A program made the position numbers and the translations under genes. Under the pieces are notes generated by a model. That model was not told the DNA's origin and made no database searches. It saw only the letters and a program-made list of their open reading frames with translations. From Ceratopteris richardii (taxonomy: Eukaryota > Streptophyta > Polypodiopsida > Polypodiales > Pteridaceae), in assembly GCA_020310875.1 (NCBI GenBank), contig CM035408.1, positions 148,854,907-148,918,906 on the forward strand: DNA of 64,000 nt, in the 5' to 3' direction. This document shows positions 21,342 to 33,775 of the stretch, one piece after another. The number at the start of each line of letters is the position of its first letter. Position 1 is the stretch's first letter.

Positions 21342-22320
21342 GTGAGATTAAGCAAGGAATTGGAAGGTCAATTTTTAGAAGATCTAATTTGTTTGTTGAA
21401 GGAATATATTGATGTATTTTCTTGGGATTATTTGCAAGTAAAAGGTATAGATCTAGAACTACATCAACCTCACATTAATTTGAAAACAGATCTTGTTTGG
21501 GTGGTGAAACAAAGGTATCACATGAATCCAAATTTTGCAAAATAGGTTAAATAAGAAATTGATAAGTTATTGGCTTTTGGATTCATTAAACCGGTAAAAC
21601 AAGTAATGTGGTTATCTCCCATTATTGTTGTTCCAAAAAAGAATGGGAAATTGTAGATTTGTGTGGATTATAGAAAATTGAATGCAACCACAATCACAAT
21701 TCCTTTTCCAATTCCATTTTGTGATGCAATTTTAGGTGCAGTAGGTGGACATGAAATGTATAGCTTTCTAGATGGCTTTTTCAACTATAATGAGATTAGT
21801 GTTGCTGAAGAGGATCAACATCAAACAACATTTATTAAAGAATTTGGGGCATATGTGTTTACAGTTATGAGCTTTGGATTGAGAAATGGACCACCTTCAT
21901 TCAATTATGTGGCACGTAAAGTTTTTGAGCCCTATTTGCACGACTTTATCCAAGTATTTGTAGATGATGTTTCAGTATTTGAAAAGAGGGTGCAACACTT
22001 GCTACATTTGAGGTCTTGTTTTGATAGATGTAGAAAATTCAAAATGGCATTGAATCCGTTTAAGAGTGTCGTTGTAGTAAGGAGTGGTATCTTGTTGGGT
22101 CATGTCATTTGAAGTGAGGGAATGGCTATTGATATCAAGGGAATTGAGCCTATTAGGAGAACAAAAGCTCCAACTAATGTAAAGGAAGTAATGAGGCTTG
22201 TAGGGGGGATTAAATGGAATGCTAGATATTTGAGGTACTTGGCAAATATCTCATTACCTTTGACACATTCAACTAAGAAAGATGTTCTTTTTGTATGGGT
22301 TGAAGCTCAATAGAAGGCTT
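21342..22320 (+). pseudogene. pol: Ty3-A2 reverse transcriptase
   Basis: Same order of motifs as A1: VDVFSWDY, LSPIIVVPKKNGK, VDYRKLN, FVDD (about 21957-21968), LGHVI. In-frame stops at 21543 (TAG), 21552 (TAA) and about 21654 (TAG) match Gln positions stopped in A1 and A3; TGA at about 22110 is shared with A3 only. All stops except the last lie at the same codons as A1. Confidence 0.8.
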
Positions 22321-22732
22321 TCCAATTACTTAAAAAAGATGGTTTCAGTAGCACTGATTTTGCAGCGTCCGGATTGGTCTTTACCTTTTCACATATTTTG
22401 TAGATGCATCGGATGTAGCAGTAGGAGCGATGTTGATGTAGCAAAAAGAGAAGGGATTGTGTAGAACAATTTATTATGCTACTAGAGTGTTGTGTTCAAC
22501 GAAAAAGGAACTATGGAGTTACTGAATGAGAGGTGTTGGCAATGGTATATGATTTGAATAAGTTCAGGCATTATTTGTTGGGTAATAAAGTGGTTTTTCA
22601 TGTAGACCACTAGGCTTTGGTATATCTTATTAAGAGGCCTTTGTTAATAGGATGATTGGAAAGATGGATGCTCTTACTTTAGGAATTTGATTTTTTGATT
22701 GTTCGTACTCTACGAAAAGAGCATGCCATGAC
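22321..22732 (+). pseudogene. Ty3-A2 RNase H, interrupted by LARD1
   Basis: RNase H fragments in changing frames up to the ATGAC (22728-22732) where LARD1 inserted. The domain resumes at 28509. Stops at the DH-AL and LLL-EF positions are as in A1. Confidence 0.7.
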
Positions 22733-23474
22733 TGTTGAGGTTGTAGCAAGGAATGACCAAGAACCCTCACCACCTTGCATGGAAGCAAGAAGGAAAGCTC
22801 AAGAGTGACTCTCCTCTCATCCACCCCTATCTCCAACATGTTCAAGCCATTGGCAACAGCCCCATGCTTTGCCATATGCTTGAAAACGAGGAGAATAGGG
22901 AGTCAAGGATCCTAGTCCATGAGGAAAATACAAGAGAATGCAACTACTCTACTCACAAAAAGGAGAGACATGCATAGGCACACACACACCACTCTCACAC
23001 ACTCACAAGACACAATACATGTAAATGTAAATAGTCTTCTTGGAGTAAATGAGAGCTTCTTCCATTGATAAGAGATATTACATGAGAGCACGTCAACCAA
23101 AAGCTCCCCTTTTACAAAAATGAGCTTCTATTTATAAGCTAAGATCTATTCCCCATGTGCTTCTTTGAATAGTCAAAAAGTGGATCTCTCTCTAACTGTC
23201 ATATCTTCTAGGATATTCCAAGATCAAATGTGTAACAACCAAAATGCCAAAAAAGGACCTGCGTGGGATTTTTTACGTGGATTCTCCTTAGAAGGGCAAA
23301 AAGGAGTGAAATATTTGAGAGACCTCTTACTATGGGATAAGGAAATATTAAAAAGTGCTCTAGGAGAGTGTTCATAGGTGACACTCAAGTATATACAAAA
23401 AAGGGTTATTCTCATGGTCTTAAGAAGGGTTCCCATGCACAATTGTGGATGTGTGCATACCCTACAACCTAACA
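22733..23474 (-). mobile_element. LARD1 3' LTR
   Basis: TGTTGAGGTTGTA to TACAACCTAACA, with 12-13-bp near-perfect inverted ends. The minus strand has a TATA box (CTTATAAATAG, about 23135). The ORFs across it on either strand are repeated in all four LARD LTRs but show no domain. Confidence 0.85.
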
Positions 23475-23490
23475 CTCTCCCCCCCCTAGA
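23475..23490 (-). other. LARD1 polypurine tract
   Basis: The minus strand reads TCTAGGGGGGGAGAG directly before the LTR. It marks the 3' side of the element on the minus strand. Confidence 0.8.
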
Positions 23491-24955
23491 CTTTGTCGTC
23501 CTCGACAAAGTTAAGAGGAGAGGATCATACACAACTGAACTTTATTCAAGTTCAAATCTTCAGGTCTTCAAAATCTGCAATTCTTCAATCTGCAAGGCTT
23601 CAGGCTGCAAGTCTTCAGTCTTTAACTCAAGCTGCAAATCTTCAACCTTCAAAGCTGAGCAACACAATCCCCTTGGGGGGCAGTCAGCCCACTATACATC
23701 CCACCATGGAGTCTTTTGTAAGGCTGGAATTGTCTTCTCCAGAAGCTCCCAAACTTCAAGGGCATCCTCTTCTGCAAGACTTTTCTTATAGAGAGTAGTC
23801 CTGAAAATCTTATGGTTCCTGCAATTCAAGAAGAGCAAGGAGCATCCCAAGAACCCATGTCCCCTATATCTTTGTGATGCCAAAATCATATTGCCATTCT
23901 TAAATATGCTACCCCAAGTGAGTGTGAGACATATTGTATTGCATTGCATGAGATGAATGTGGTCTCATGATTACTTTATGGTCCTGCCATATGCTCATAT
24001 TAGAAAGCTTGCTAAAAGATAGGTCAATGGTGCAACATTATGACTCGTATCATTCTACAAGCATTTATGAAATGCAATCAATTTTATCCAAGGTTATTCC
24101 TGCAAAGCACAGTAGCAAATCATCAATGCTGAAGTTATGAGTGTGTTGGCTTGCAATGCAAAATAAGCCTTAGATGAGAAATGTGAAACTAGAGAGTTAC
24201 TTACCTAGCAAAAAACAATCACTCCTTGCTTTGTGAATTCACACTTAATGTAGTTCAGAACACGTTTGAAAAAATGTCACCCCCTATGTGCATGTTCACC
24301 TGCAACCATCTTTTAGAGAATACATGCTCACATCATAAGGAACATTTTGAAGTACAAGCATTATGCATCCAATGTCCCATATATTTAACTCATTGTCATG
24401 AAGTACACAGAGATGACTACTCCCATTAGATCGAGGCAAGTGTGAAAACGAGGTCAATCATGTACCCTGCTATTCCAGAAACATCTAATTGAGGTACCAA
24501 TAGTAATCCTGCAAACTTTTATAAGCAGAAACATTTACACAAGTATGTAGTATGACTATCACATAGGATGCAGAATCTTCAAGTTATGGAAGAAGAGTTT
24601 ATGGCCATTTTTAATAAAATCTTCCAAGCAGTCGGGTCTTCAGGTGCTCCAAAGAGAATATCACACTGCCACCAATCCTATCAGGAAGGAAGTCGCCTAC
24701 TTGCAACATATCTTCACTTCACGTGATCTTTAGAGTAGAAATGTGGGCCAAATCATGAGTCAATAGAGGATTGGGTAATCAAACAAGAAGAACAACTCAT
24801 TAGAATCACCCCAACTCCTCAGATGTGAGGGAAGTGGACCACTGTACGCTCTGAAAACAACTTCCAAACATACGATATGACTGCATTTCAAAGAACCCTA
24901 CCTCAACAGAAAAGAATTGTACCAAGGATTTCAAACAGAGTATCTGTCCATTCTG
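23491..24955 (-). other. LARD1 interior, left part
   Basis: Non-coding. The part near 23560-23660 has degenerate CTTCA/CTGCAA repeats on the plus strand, giving a Ser/Gln-rich spurious ORF. Shared with LARD2 (48292-49750). Confidence 0.6.
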
Positions 24956-24960
24956 GTTGT

Positions 24961-26239
24961 TGTTGGCGAAAACTTCGGCTCTAACGCCTACTGTTGCGGA
25001 AATACTTTCGCCCTGAAGGTGAGTTTCGCGACAAAGCTTGAACTCTGTCAGGCCTGCGGAAATTGCCGCGCCACCGTGATAGGATGCTAAACTAGAGTGA
25101 TTTAGAACACCTCTGTAATCAACAGTAGCTTAGCCTAAATAACGTTGCTTTAACTATGTTATTCTGCGACTCAGGTTCCACTAGAACTTCACCAGACTGT
25201 CGCTTGGACGTCACCGAAATCTTACCGGAACTTCACCGAAATAAACTTAGTTCTGCTCGTAATTGCTTCAGATGAACTTATGTGAAGTAAGGAAGTAGTG
25301 TGTGAGCTTCCTTCACCGAATGAACTTCCTTCTGGAAACTTCACAGTTCTGAAGTGCTACTTTTCGGTTAACTTTTGTACTGTGTGTACATCTTCATTCC
25401 ACCGGAAACTGTGATCAGCTTAAAGTAGAGGCGTCTAGCTACAAGATGAGCTATATCTCATACAAAGCTTTGAACTCTGCTATGAGTTATACTTCGTTGT
25501 TCTACCGGAAAATCCTGATTTCTGAGAAACTGTAACTGACCGAGAATTACTGAAATATGTTTTACTGAGTAAACTGTTATTCACCTAAACATGCGTTTAC
25601 AGAGAAGGTACTGAAGCACGTTTAGTAACGAGTCGTGATAGTTAACGATAAACTAAGCTTCCTACCGTAATACGAAATAACTTCAGATTCTTCACAAGTA
25701 AAGATTGCACGCAGACATCCACATGAACATGTGTTTTCGATTAGAGAAGATGTGTACAAGTAAGCTTGGCCTCTTCTTGCTCAAGTTACAGAAACTCTCC
25801 TACAGTAAGTAGTTTCTTATTACCATCTCTCTTCAGATGAAAAGACCCGACACTTCAGGCTTGTGTTATTCATCTGTACATACGCGATCTATGGCGTCTT
25901 CTGAGAACTTCTAAATCTCTCTTCACTCATACGCGATCTATGGCGTCTTCTCTCAGTCTCTCTTTCTCCTCTGTGTATCATCTACGATTCTCTCTCTGTG
26001 TATATCTGCGTCGCGTTCTTCAAATCTTGCTGTATATATATACAATTTCTTTGGCGCTCTTCTGCCCTGTCATTCTTCAATTCGCGTTATGCGCGCCTTA
26101 CGCACCCGCTGCGGTTAATTGCTCTGTTATGCGCACACCACGCACTAACTTCGCATACTGTACACCTGTGCATAGATTTTCCGGAAGATTCTGTTTCTCT
26201 CTTGTTTGTTGCGTCAAATTCGTGAGTGTTTCCTTAACA
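24961..26239 (+). mobile_element. Solo LTR inside LARD1 (1,279 bp)
   Basis: TGTTGGCGAA to CCTTAACA, flanked by the 5-bp target duplication GTTGT (24956-24960 and 26240-26244). LARD2 has the empty site at about 49757. No internal region or second LTR is present, so it is a solo LTR; the strand is inferred from a TATA-like run near 26032. It is visibly richer in CG dinucleotides than its surroundings, suggesting a young insertion. A direct repeat (ATACGCGATCTATGG) occurs at about 25881 and 25929. Confidence 0.8.
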
Positions 26240-26244
26240 GTTGT

Positions 26245-27745
26245 GATGACAAAAAAAAAATTCCCATATGATGCCATCATCTTCCTTTCTACTAAACATA
26301 CGTACCAGAGAATTTGAACATACAAGACAGTTATTAACTTATATTTGTAGTAGCTCCCTTCAGTGGGATCAGCAGAAAAAATCCCAACGACAAAGAGTCA
26401 ACAATCCATCATAAACTTGTCTATGTACTTAAAACTCATGTAGGTGTTACAAAACGCACTGAGTCATGAGTTTCAATTAGTGTCGTATCTTAGCCTCCAA
26501 AAGGGTGGCAGGAGAAGTTTAGCTCAAACACCCTTCCTACAAAAGAGTATCCACCACATCGACTAGGCACCCGGGCTTCATCCATCGCACCCATATATAT
26601 AATTATATAAGAAGATGATTTAGCATGAAGCAAAACTTACCAAGGTGCAGATGCGCAAGAAGGATCACCGCTTGGCTCGAACTGTAGAGAGCTTTTGCAC
26701 AGTCTGAGTGTAGTTGGATTACGCGAAACTAAGGGAGGAGAGAGCTACAATGCACAAAAGCGCCGAAGGAGAGATAAAAATGATGAGGTCTCTGATGATC
26801 TTGTCCGCAACACAGAGCAAGCTGGAGTGGGAAGTCATGGATTAACAATCTTCAGTACATGACATCCACAGGGAATAAAACTTAGATAACCCCAGAGCAG
26901 GGTGGCTTGCCAGATACTCAGTCCCTGTTCAAGGAACGGAAAGAAAAGGAGCTTGACACCCTGAGTGAACAAAGGGATAGATAAAGGGCGGGGGAGGATG
27001 ATCCTTTCGATTACCACCATAGCCAACGTTCCTGCACTGTATCGGAAGAAAGAAAGAAAAACTAACTGCCCTCCTTGACATGTAAATGGGCATGCCCATG
27101 ATGGATGAGAGACATCCCTTCTTACCTACCCAGCCATGCCATCTAAAGTCTTGGAAACATGGATGCTCAGGCTCGCCAACCGATTTTGGTGAAAGCTTTC
27201 AATGCACTTAAAGAGAGAGGGAACAAGTTCCAACAGTCACATTAACTTCCTCCCCTCGATGAGGGCATAAAGAACCACCCCACGACTTATTAATGCATAC
27301 ATGCTTTGGGGATTCATACGGAGAGATGGTCGTGAAATGTGCTTCAAAGAGGCTCGATTTTGTTTTATTTTTTTATTTTTTAGTTTTTTTCGCGCTTCTT
27401 TTCTGAATGCGAAGAGAGGGAGGGGTTATAGAGAGTGCTACCCACCCCCCTCCTCAAGGCAAAACTTGGTGCAAGAAACAAGATTAAAGTCATGCCAAGA
27501 TGTGTGTGGGGAGTTTGTGATGTGTGAGAGAGAAAGAGAAAGAAGGGGTTGGGGTGTGTTTTTGTGCATCTTTCATAAATGAACTGAAACCACACTACAA
27601 AAGCAAGAAAAGGGGATCAATTGGCCCTATGGAAGGGTGGAAGTGCCATGCACAAACTCAAATCCTACGCAAATGAGCAAAAAAGATTGCAACACAATAC
27701 TTTACCACATGTTCTTGAGCTCTCCAAGTGATGAAAGGCCAACCA
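26245..27745 (-). other. LARD1 interior, right part
   Basis: Non-coding. At about 26626 it lacks roughly 1.46 kb present in LARD2 (50146-51605). The site of the LARD2 palindrome is empty here at about 27150. Ends at the PBS. No domain seen in any frame. Confidence 0.6.
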
Positions 27746-27763
27746 TCCCTGGCAATGGCACCA
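27746..27763 (-). promoter_or_regulatory. LARD1 primer-binding site
   Basis: The minus strand reads TGGTGCCATTGCCAGGG, five bases inside the LTR. It equals the Asp-tRNA-type site of plant Ty3 elements with each CG turned into TG or CA. LARD2 keeps one of these CGs. Confidence 0.75.
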
Positions 27764-27768
27764 AAACT

Positions 27769-28508
27769 TGTTGAGGTTGTAGCAAGGAATGACCAAGAAC
27801 CCTAACCACCTTGCATGGAAGCAAGAAGGAAAGCTCAAGAGTGACTCTCCTCTCATCCACCCCTATCTCCAACATGTTCAAGCCATTGGCAAAAACCCCA
27901 TGCTTTGCCACATGCTTGAAAACAAGGAGAATAGGGATTCAAGGATCTTAGTCCATGAGGAAAATACAAGAGAATGCAACTACTCTACTCACACAAAGAA
28001 GAGACATGCATAGGCACACACACACCACTCTCACACACTCACAAGACACAATACATGTAAATGTAAATAGTCTTCTTGGAGTAAATGAGAGCTTCTTCCA
28101 TTGATAAGAGATATTACATGAGAGCACGTCGACCAAAAGCTCCCCTTTTACAAAAATGAGCTTCTATTTATAAGCTAAGCTATATTCCCCATGTGCTTCT
28201 TTGAAAAGTCAAAAAGTGGATCTCTCTCTAACTATCATATCTTCTAGGATATTCCAAGATCAAATGTGTAACAACCAAAATCCCAAAAAAAGACCTGCGT
28301 GGGATTTTTTATGTGGATTCTCCTTAGAAGGGTAAAAAGGGTGAAATATTTGAGAGACCTCTTACTATGGTATAAAGAAATATTAAAAAGTGCTCTAGGA
28401 GAGTGTTCATATGTGACACTCAAGTATATACAAAAAAGGGTTATTCTCATGATCTTAAGAAGGGTTCCCATGCACAATTGTGGATGTGTGCATACCCTAC
28501 AACCAACA
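27769..28508 (-). mobile_element. LARD1 5' LTR
   Basis: Second LTR of LARD1, TGTTGAGGTTGTA to CTACAACCAACA, very similar to 22733-23474. Followed by ATGAC at 28509-28513. Confidence 0.85.
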
Positions 28509-29691
28509 ATGACTGATTATTTCAGTAGATTAGAATTAGGAGAAGCACTAGTTGGAGTGAATGATGAGTTACCATATGCAAAATTATTTAATTCTCAGAT
28601 TGCTAACTCTGATTCTTGGTATGATCACTTGTTAGCATTCCTAACAGATGGAGTATTGCCTCAAAAGTTTACACCTGATTAGAGAAAGAAATTTGCTTTA
28701 GGAAGTAGGCCATATTTGGTGATAGTAGGTGCACTATATAAAAAATGTGTGTATTAGGTTATTCTACAATGTGAGCTAGATTTTGAGCAACTAGCTATGT
28801 TGCAGGAAGCCCATTTAGGAGTAGTAGGAGGATGTTTATCAGGGAACATTACAGGTAAGAAGAGTCTACATATTGGATTATGGTGGCCTATAGTACTAAA
28901 GGATTCTCATGAGTTTTCCAAAAGGTGTGTTATTTTTCAAAAAACAAGTCGACCAAATAATTTGGATAGAATAGTTGATCACCCAGTTTTACCATTATAC
29001 CCATTTCAAAAATGGGGGATGGATTTTGTTGGCCCAATTAAGCCAATTACTCAACATGGAAATCAATATATTTTAATATCAATTGATTATTGTACAAAGT
29101 GGGTGGAAGCAACTGCACTTAAAGATAATAAGGCGGCTAGTGTAGCAAAGTTTCTCTATCATAACATCATGACCAGGTTCGGATGTCCAGTAGAATTGGT
29201 GAGTGATAGAGGAACTCATTTTCTTAATGAAGTCATTTTGGAGTTAACAAGGACACATCTAACTATGCACAAAAAATCTATAGCATATCATCCACAGGCA
29301 AATGGTCCGGTAGAAAGCACTAATAGAACTTTATTAAGGATTCCTAAAAAATTAGTTCATGATAATTAGAAAAATTGGGATTTGCTCCTTGATTCAACAT
29401 TATGGTCATTCAGAATAGCGTTTAAGGTAACAACTAGAATGATGCCATTTAGATTAGTGTATGGGTTAGAAGCTATGGTCCCAATGGAGTTTGTGGTTCC
29501 AAGTTTACATGTAACAACAGAAAAGATGTCTCCGGAAATAGTTGTCAAGCATAGAAGTAAGTACCTTCTACTATTGGAGGAAGACCGTTTAGTTAGTGCA
29601 TATATAACTGAAATTATCCAAAGAAGGAGACAAGCTTGGGTGAACATGAATGTTAAATTTAAAGTATTTTAGGTTGGTGATTGGGTTATGG
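28509..29691 (+). pseudogene. Ty3-A2 continued: RNase H end and integrase
   Basis: Resumes at the target duplication with MTDYFSRLE. Integrase is open at 28797-29369: WGMDFVGP, VSDRGTHF and VESTNRT keep the DDE triad. The zinc region is damaged as in A1 (GGC in place of GGH, CVIFQ). TAG at about 28680 and 29367 is shared with A1. It is cut at 29691, inside the integrase C-terminus, by Copia B3. Confidence 0.85.
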
Positions 29692-31163
29692 ATTTCATAG
29701 TGTTCTGACTCTCATTCAGCTTACTACCAAGGCTTGTGAAGCATGGAACATATTGAGAAATCAATATGAAACTCGTAATCAGACACGGATTCATAACTTG
29801 GAGAATCAACTGCAGCAGAAAGGTTTGCTGATGGGAGATTGTTGAGGTGTTTATCACTCGCATACAGAATCTACGGGATCGAATGCCAAGAGCATGTGTA
29901 TAGAAGTCAAGTGAGGAGCTACCTCGGCATTGTCTTCAAATCTATCCACCAAAGTTTGATGGTCTAGTGATTGCTCTCAATACTCAAATTAGACCTCAGC
30001 CACTAACATTTGAAGAATTCAATGCCTTACTCATGGAGGAGGAGCTCCGGCTCAAGGCAAGGAGTGATGACAACAAAGGAGATGCTGCATTCAAAGCAAA
30101 TGCCAAAGGAGGCAAAGTGAACTCTTCAAAAGATGGAGACAGAAAGAAGAATGACAAAAATAATTTCAAGGGAGAGTGTTTCCACTGTAAGGAGAAAGGA
30201 CACAGAATCCAAGATTGTCGCATCAAGAAGGCAGAAGAGAAGAATGGCTCTTCAAAAGGTGGAAAGGGCAAGATTCTACAAACACAACAAAATTAGAGCT
30301 TGAGTTATTTGTTACGATAGAGGAGGTATTCTCCTCGGCTAAAGATTTAAAAATGGATGACTCATGGGTGTTGGACAGTGGTGCATCTAGCCACATGGTG
30401 AGCAAAAAAGACCTTTATAGTTCCTTACAACCTCTAAAGGAGTCCATCAGAGTAAAGGTAGGCAACAATGCAAGATGTCCTGTAGAGGGTGAAGGTACGA
30501 TTTCTTTCATCAACTCTAATGGGGATGTCAAAAAACTTTCAAATGTGTTGTATGTTCCACAAATCAAACGAAATCTACTTTCAATACCTTCTATAACTAA
30601 TCAAGGGCATCAAGTATCTTTGCATAAAATAGGAGCTAAGATTATGGACAGTAATAACAACATTGTTGGGACTGGCACAAGGAGGAACAACTAGTGTGAG
30701 TTGTGTGCTCTTAGAGCCACTGTAAGTGTGGGTACAAGTAAGCTATGGCATGAGAGACTCAAGCACATTGGATACCCTGTACTAAAGGAGATGCATTGTA
30801 AGGGTATGGTTGCACACGTACCATCAATTGCAGAAATGAAGGAACCATGTGAAGCTTGCATGATGGACAAGCAACAGAGGAAGGCATTTCCACAAGAAAG
30901 CAAGAACAAGGCAAGCAATCCTCTAGAGTTGGTGCAGGTTGACTAGGCTTAATGCATTATTGCTTAGGCCCTTAAGTTTGGCAAGAGCCAGGGAAGATTT
31001 TCATCTCTCAACAAAAGTATGCAAGATAGATATTGAAGGCATTTGACATGGAGGATTGCAAGGAAATTTCTACAGCTATGGAGGTGAACAAAAAATTATC
31101 TATTGAAGATATTTCACCTCCATTGGATATTGGAATATATAAGAAATTATTTGGAATCTCCAT
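29692..31163 (+). mobile_element. Copia B3, internal-deletion derivative
   Basis: Begins and ends at the same Copia positions as B2. Gag with intact zinc knuckle (CFHCKEKGHRIQDC), TAG at about 30294, then protease in the -1 frame (30215-30694, WVLDSGASSHM, NLLSIPSIT), the pre-integrase HHCC region (30701-30946, KLWHERLKHIGY, EPCEACMMDKQ) and a jump at about 30930 to the RT end (KAFDMEDCKEIST). No LTRs and no target duplication. It bridges Ty3 A2 and D2, so it lies at the junction of the duplicated arrays. Confidence 0.8.
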
Positions 31164-31169
31164 CGATAC

Positions 31170-31688
31170 CATAGTATCCCATATCCTCTTATCTTGCCCT
31201 TGCATCATAGATACAATGTATTTATGTGCACTAGGCTGCTGGGGAATCTTTAATTTCTTGACCAAAGCATAGTTTATAAAATTATGAGTGGCAGAGTCAT
31301 CTATCATGACCCGCACCCTAGTCCCGTACACACTACCATGCAGTTTAACTAGGTCATGTGGTCCAAACTGTTGTGACCACAATGACTGAGTCAAACAACA
31401 GGTGTGCTCTATATCCTGGTGCATCACCTCCACTCCCTTGCAGCTAGAGCTACCATGAATAGGAAGGGTCTGCACTAGGTGGACCGCCTTTTTGACCTTT
31501 TCGAGGGCCATACTAGACTCTAGTCCCTTCTTCTTTTCTTCCCCCTTCTTAAGTGGATACTTCCACTGTGAATGGCTAGGAGACAAACACCTAAAGCATA
31601 GGTTCTCTCTTTTGGCCCTCTCAAACTGATCTATGGATAACCTAGGCCCTTGTGATCTTTGTTTTTTATAAAAACTTTGTTTTTTCAA
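31170..31688 (-). pseudogene. D2 zinc knuckle and protease
   Basis: Minus strand; open from MKKQSFYKKQRSQGPRLS to beyond the junction with B3. CFRCLSPSHSQW knuckle lacking its last Cys, then VRVMIDDSATHNFINYALV. After WDTMVS the frame runs into Copia B3 antisense sequence, which is not part of D. Confidence 0.75.
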
Positions 31689-31910
31689 AATGGCAACTTC
31701 TTCTTGAATTTAGCCGTACTAAGAGGCTTGAGGGGCTGATCCATCTCCATAGTAGTATATTGAGGACGGTTATGGTCCTCATAAGTTTGTGCATACTTGA
31801 TCGCCTCCTCAAACGTCTTAGGCGCATTCCTTCTGACTTCCCTCTTTATGGCTTTATCTAAGCCCCTAACAAAACCTCTATCTTCTGAAAATCATCTAAG
31901 CCTTTAAGTT

Positions 31911-32501
31911 TCAAAGTGATCTCTCTATAGTGGGATAGGTAGACCATAAGAGGCCTACCTCTCTGTGTAATCCTATCCCACTCATCCAATTCCTGCCCTC
32001 CTTGTTCTCAAGAAGAAACTCTTTTAGAAAAAGAGTTTCAAATTGAGTCCAATAAGTAGGGATAGAGTTCGCCTCCTTAAGACTCATCCACCACTTATAA
32101 GCACGCAGGCCGAGGGAGAGACTCGCCTCTAGCACACAATACTCTAGTGGGGTGCCCTTCAATTGATGCAAATCATGCCAATTTTGTAAAAAAGTGTAGA
32201 TTGCATCCTTGTTTCTATCTCGGTCATCCCCCGTAAAGGTAGGTGGCTTCAAGTCTTTTAGGAGGGGAGCTTCCCTAGAGCTCTCTCCTTTGTGCTTACT
32301 AGGAAGAGAAGAATCCTTCCTAGTAATCTCTAAAGGAATACGATGGGTTTCTCTTTCCTTCCTAGCTAGGAAAGAGGTGACACTAGTCTCAAGTGAGATC
32401 ATTTGAGACTTTAGCTGTTGTATGAGAGATGTAATGCTACCAAGATCTCTCTCTAATTTAAGGGTTTGTTCTTTCAAGTCTATGAATTGTTCATGAGTCA
32501 C
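31911..32501 (-). pseudogene. gag: D2 gag (196 codons, open)
   Basis: Starts MTHEQFIDLKEQTLKLERD. N-terminal helical, Leu-spaced region (about residues 5-45), a polar linker, then the Ty3 gag core: PPTFTGDDRDRN, FLQNWHDLHQLKG, YKWWMSLKEANS, WTQFETLFLKEF. Likely virion structural protein with no enzyme function. This copy keeps the 67 residues lost in D1. A frame change separates it from the knuckle region downstream, so the full gag-protease is not continuous. Confidence 0.8.
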
Positions 32502-32679
32502 AAACTCATCTAAAATTTCCTCATATGTATACTCTTCCTATTGAGGCTCTTTTTCTTCTAAGTTTTCTTCTATTTCTTGCCCTAATTCTACTTCTTCCAT
32601 TCTAGAATCAGGATCCTCTAGCTGCTCTTTAGATGGAGAAGTATGTTCAACTACTTTTTTGCCTTTAGATTCCATGTTT

Positions 32680-33763
32680 TACTTCCCTTCCCCCGTTTTC
32701 TAACTAGAGTATATGAAAATGAATGGAAGTAAACCTTAAATATGCAAGAAGAAGAGAAAAATATCACAAGAGCACTTCCCTGTTACAAAATGAAGCTGCA
32801 GAAGCGAAATCCAAGTGATCCTTGAAGCTTTAGGTCATTGATTTTGAATCCTCGCTAGGCCCAAACAAAAATTGAAAATGTCCGATTGGTCCGGGGAGGT
32901 TCTAAACAGCAAAAACCAACAAGAACAATGCCAAAACCACTTAACAATAGCCTCGACTGGGCAAACTGAGTAAAAGTGAGCAACTTCTGAGGTTTAACCA
33001 TCCTTGCCAGTCCAAACAATGTAGCTCAACACTTGTACATCAAAGATTTGAAGCTATCCCAAGTGAAAAAAGTGAATTTGGACATCGGATGATAAGAAAC
33101 TAGGCCCGAGAGTGGCCACCTAGTTCTTGCTGAAGTGCTACAAAGAGATTTTGGCTGGCCAAATCTCATCCAAATCCAACATCAATGGTTTTTGAGCGAA
33201 GCTTAGGAGTGCAGCTTCGTAACATGACCAAGATTTTGGAAATCAGAGTTTGTATGAGGAAGCTATGGTGCAGAGAAGTCGGGTATGTCACAAGTAGAAA
33301 GTGGAAAAGCTAATCTTTATGGAAGGGTGACTTTGAGAAGCTCAAAACTGAGAGAGTGAAGCTTTTTGAATCAACCCAAAACCCATACCCCATATCCACA
33401 GCCCATGATACATGTATGCATCATCATTTTTGCAAAATCTTGATCCAAGGCATCAATTTTTGTCCTTCAAACTTCAGGAAAAATCACAAAATCTTCACTA
33501 TCTCAATTTGTTCTTGATGGTAGTTTTGAAAATTTTCAGAACTATCGTCGATGGAGTTTGTTATCCCATATAGAGGCTGCCACGCCCAAGGAATGGTTTT
33601 ATATAAAGAGGTAGAACCCTCCTTCTCACATCCTAGAGAGGGGCTTGAGAGCAAAAGTAGCCCATGATGGGCTCATGCTTGAGCATCATCTATAGAGTAT
33701 TATGTGGTTGTCATTTCGTCCGTCAGCTACTAGCTCCGCGTGGTGCATTCAATGCTTCGCCTA
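32680..33763 (-). other. D2 untranslated leader
   Basis: Non-coding; collinear with 16820-17878. A short stretch near 33090 is present here but deleted in D1. Confidence 0.5.
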
Positions 33764-33775
33764 GCTCCGATACCA
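33764..33775 (-). promoter_or_regulatory. D2 primer-binding site (Met-type tRNA)
   Basis: Minus strand TGGTATCGGAGC, identical to D1. Confidence 0.8.

Larger units (their letters stand above)
22733..28508 (-). mobile_element. LARD1, non-coding LTR retroelement (5.8 kb)
   Basis: Complete minus-strand element: LTRs 22733-23474 and 27769-28508, PBS and polypurine tract in minus orientation, and 5-bp target duplication ATGAC (22728-22732 and 28509-28513). The 4.3-kb interior holds no gag or pol motif in any frame, so it is LARD-like and would depend on proteins in trans. It is nested in Ty3 A2 RNase H. It carries its own nested solo LTR (24961-26239). Confidence 0.85.

Noticed and set aside
22753..22977. 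ORF MTKNPHHLAWKQEGK, repeated four times in the window
   Set aside because: It lies inside the LARD LTR, on the strand opposite to the element, and its recurrence only reflects the LTR copies.
25940..26317. 125-codon ORF across the solo LTR end
   Set aside because: It spans the LTR boundary and target duplication, so it cannot be a gene of either element.
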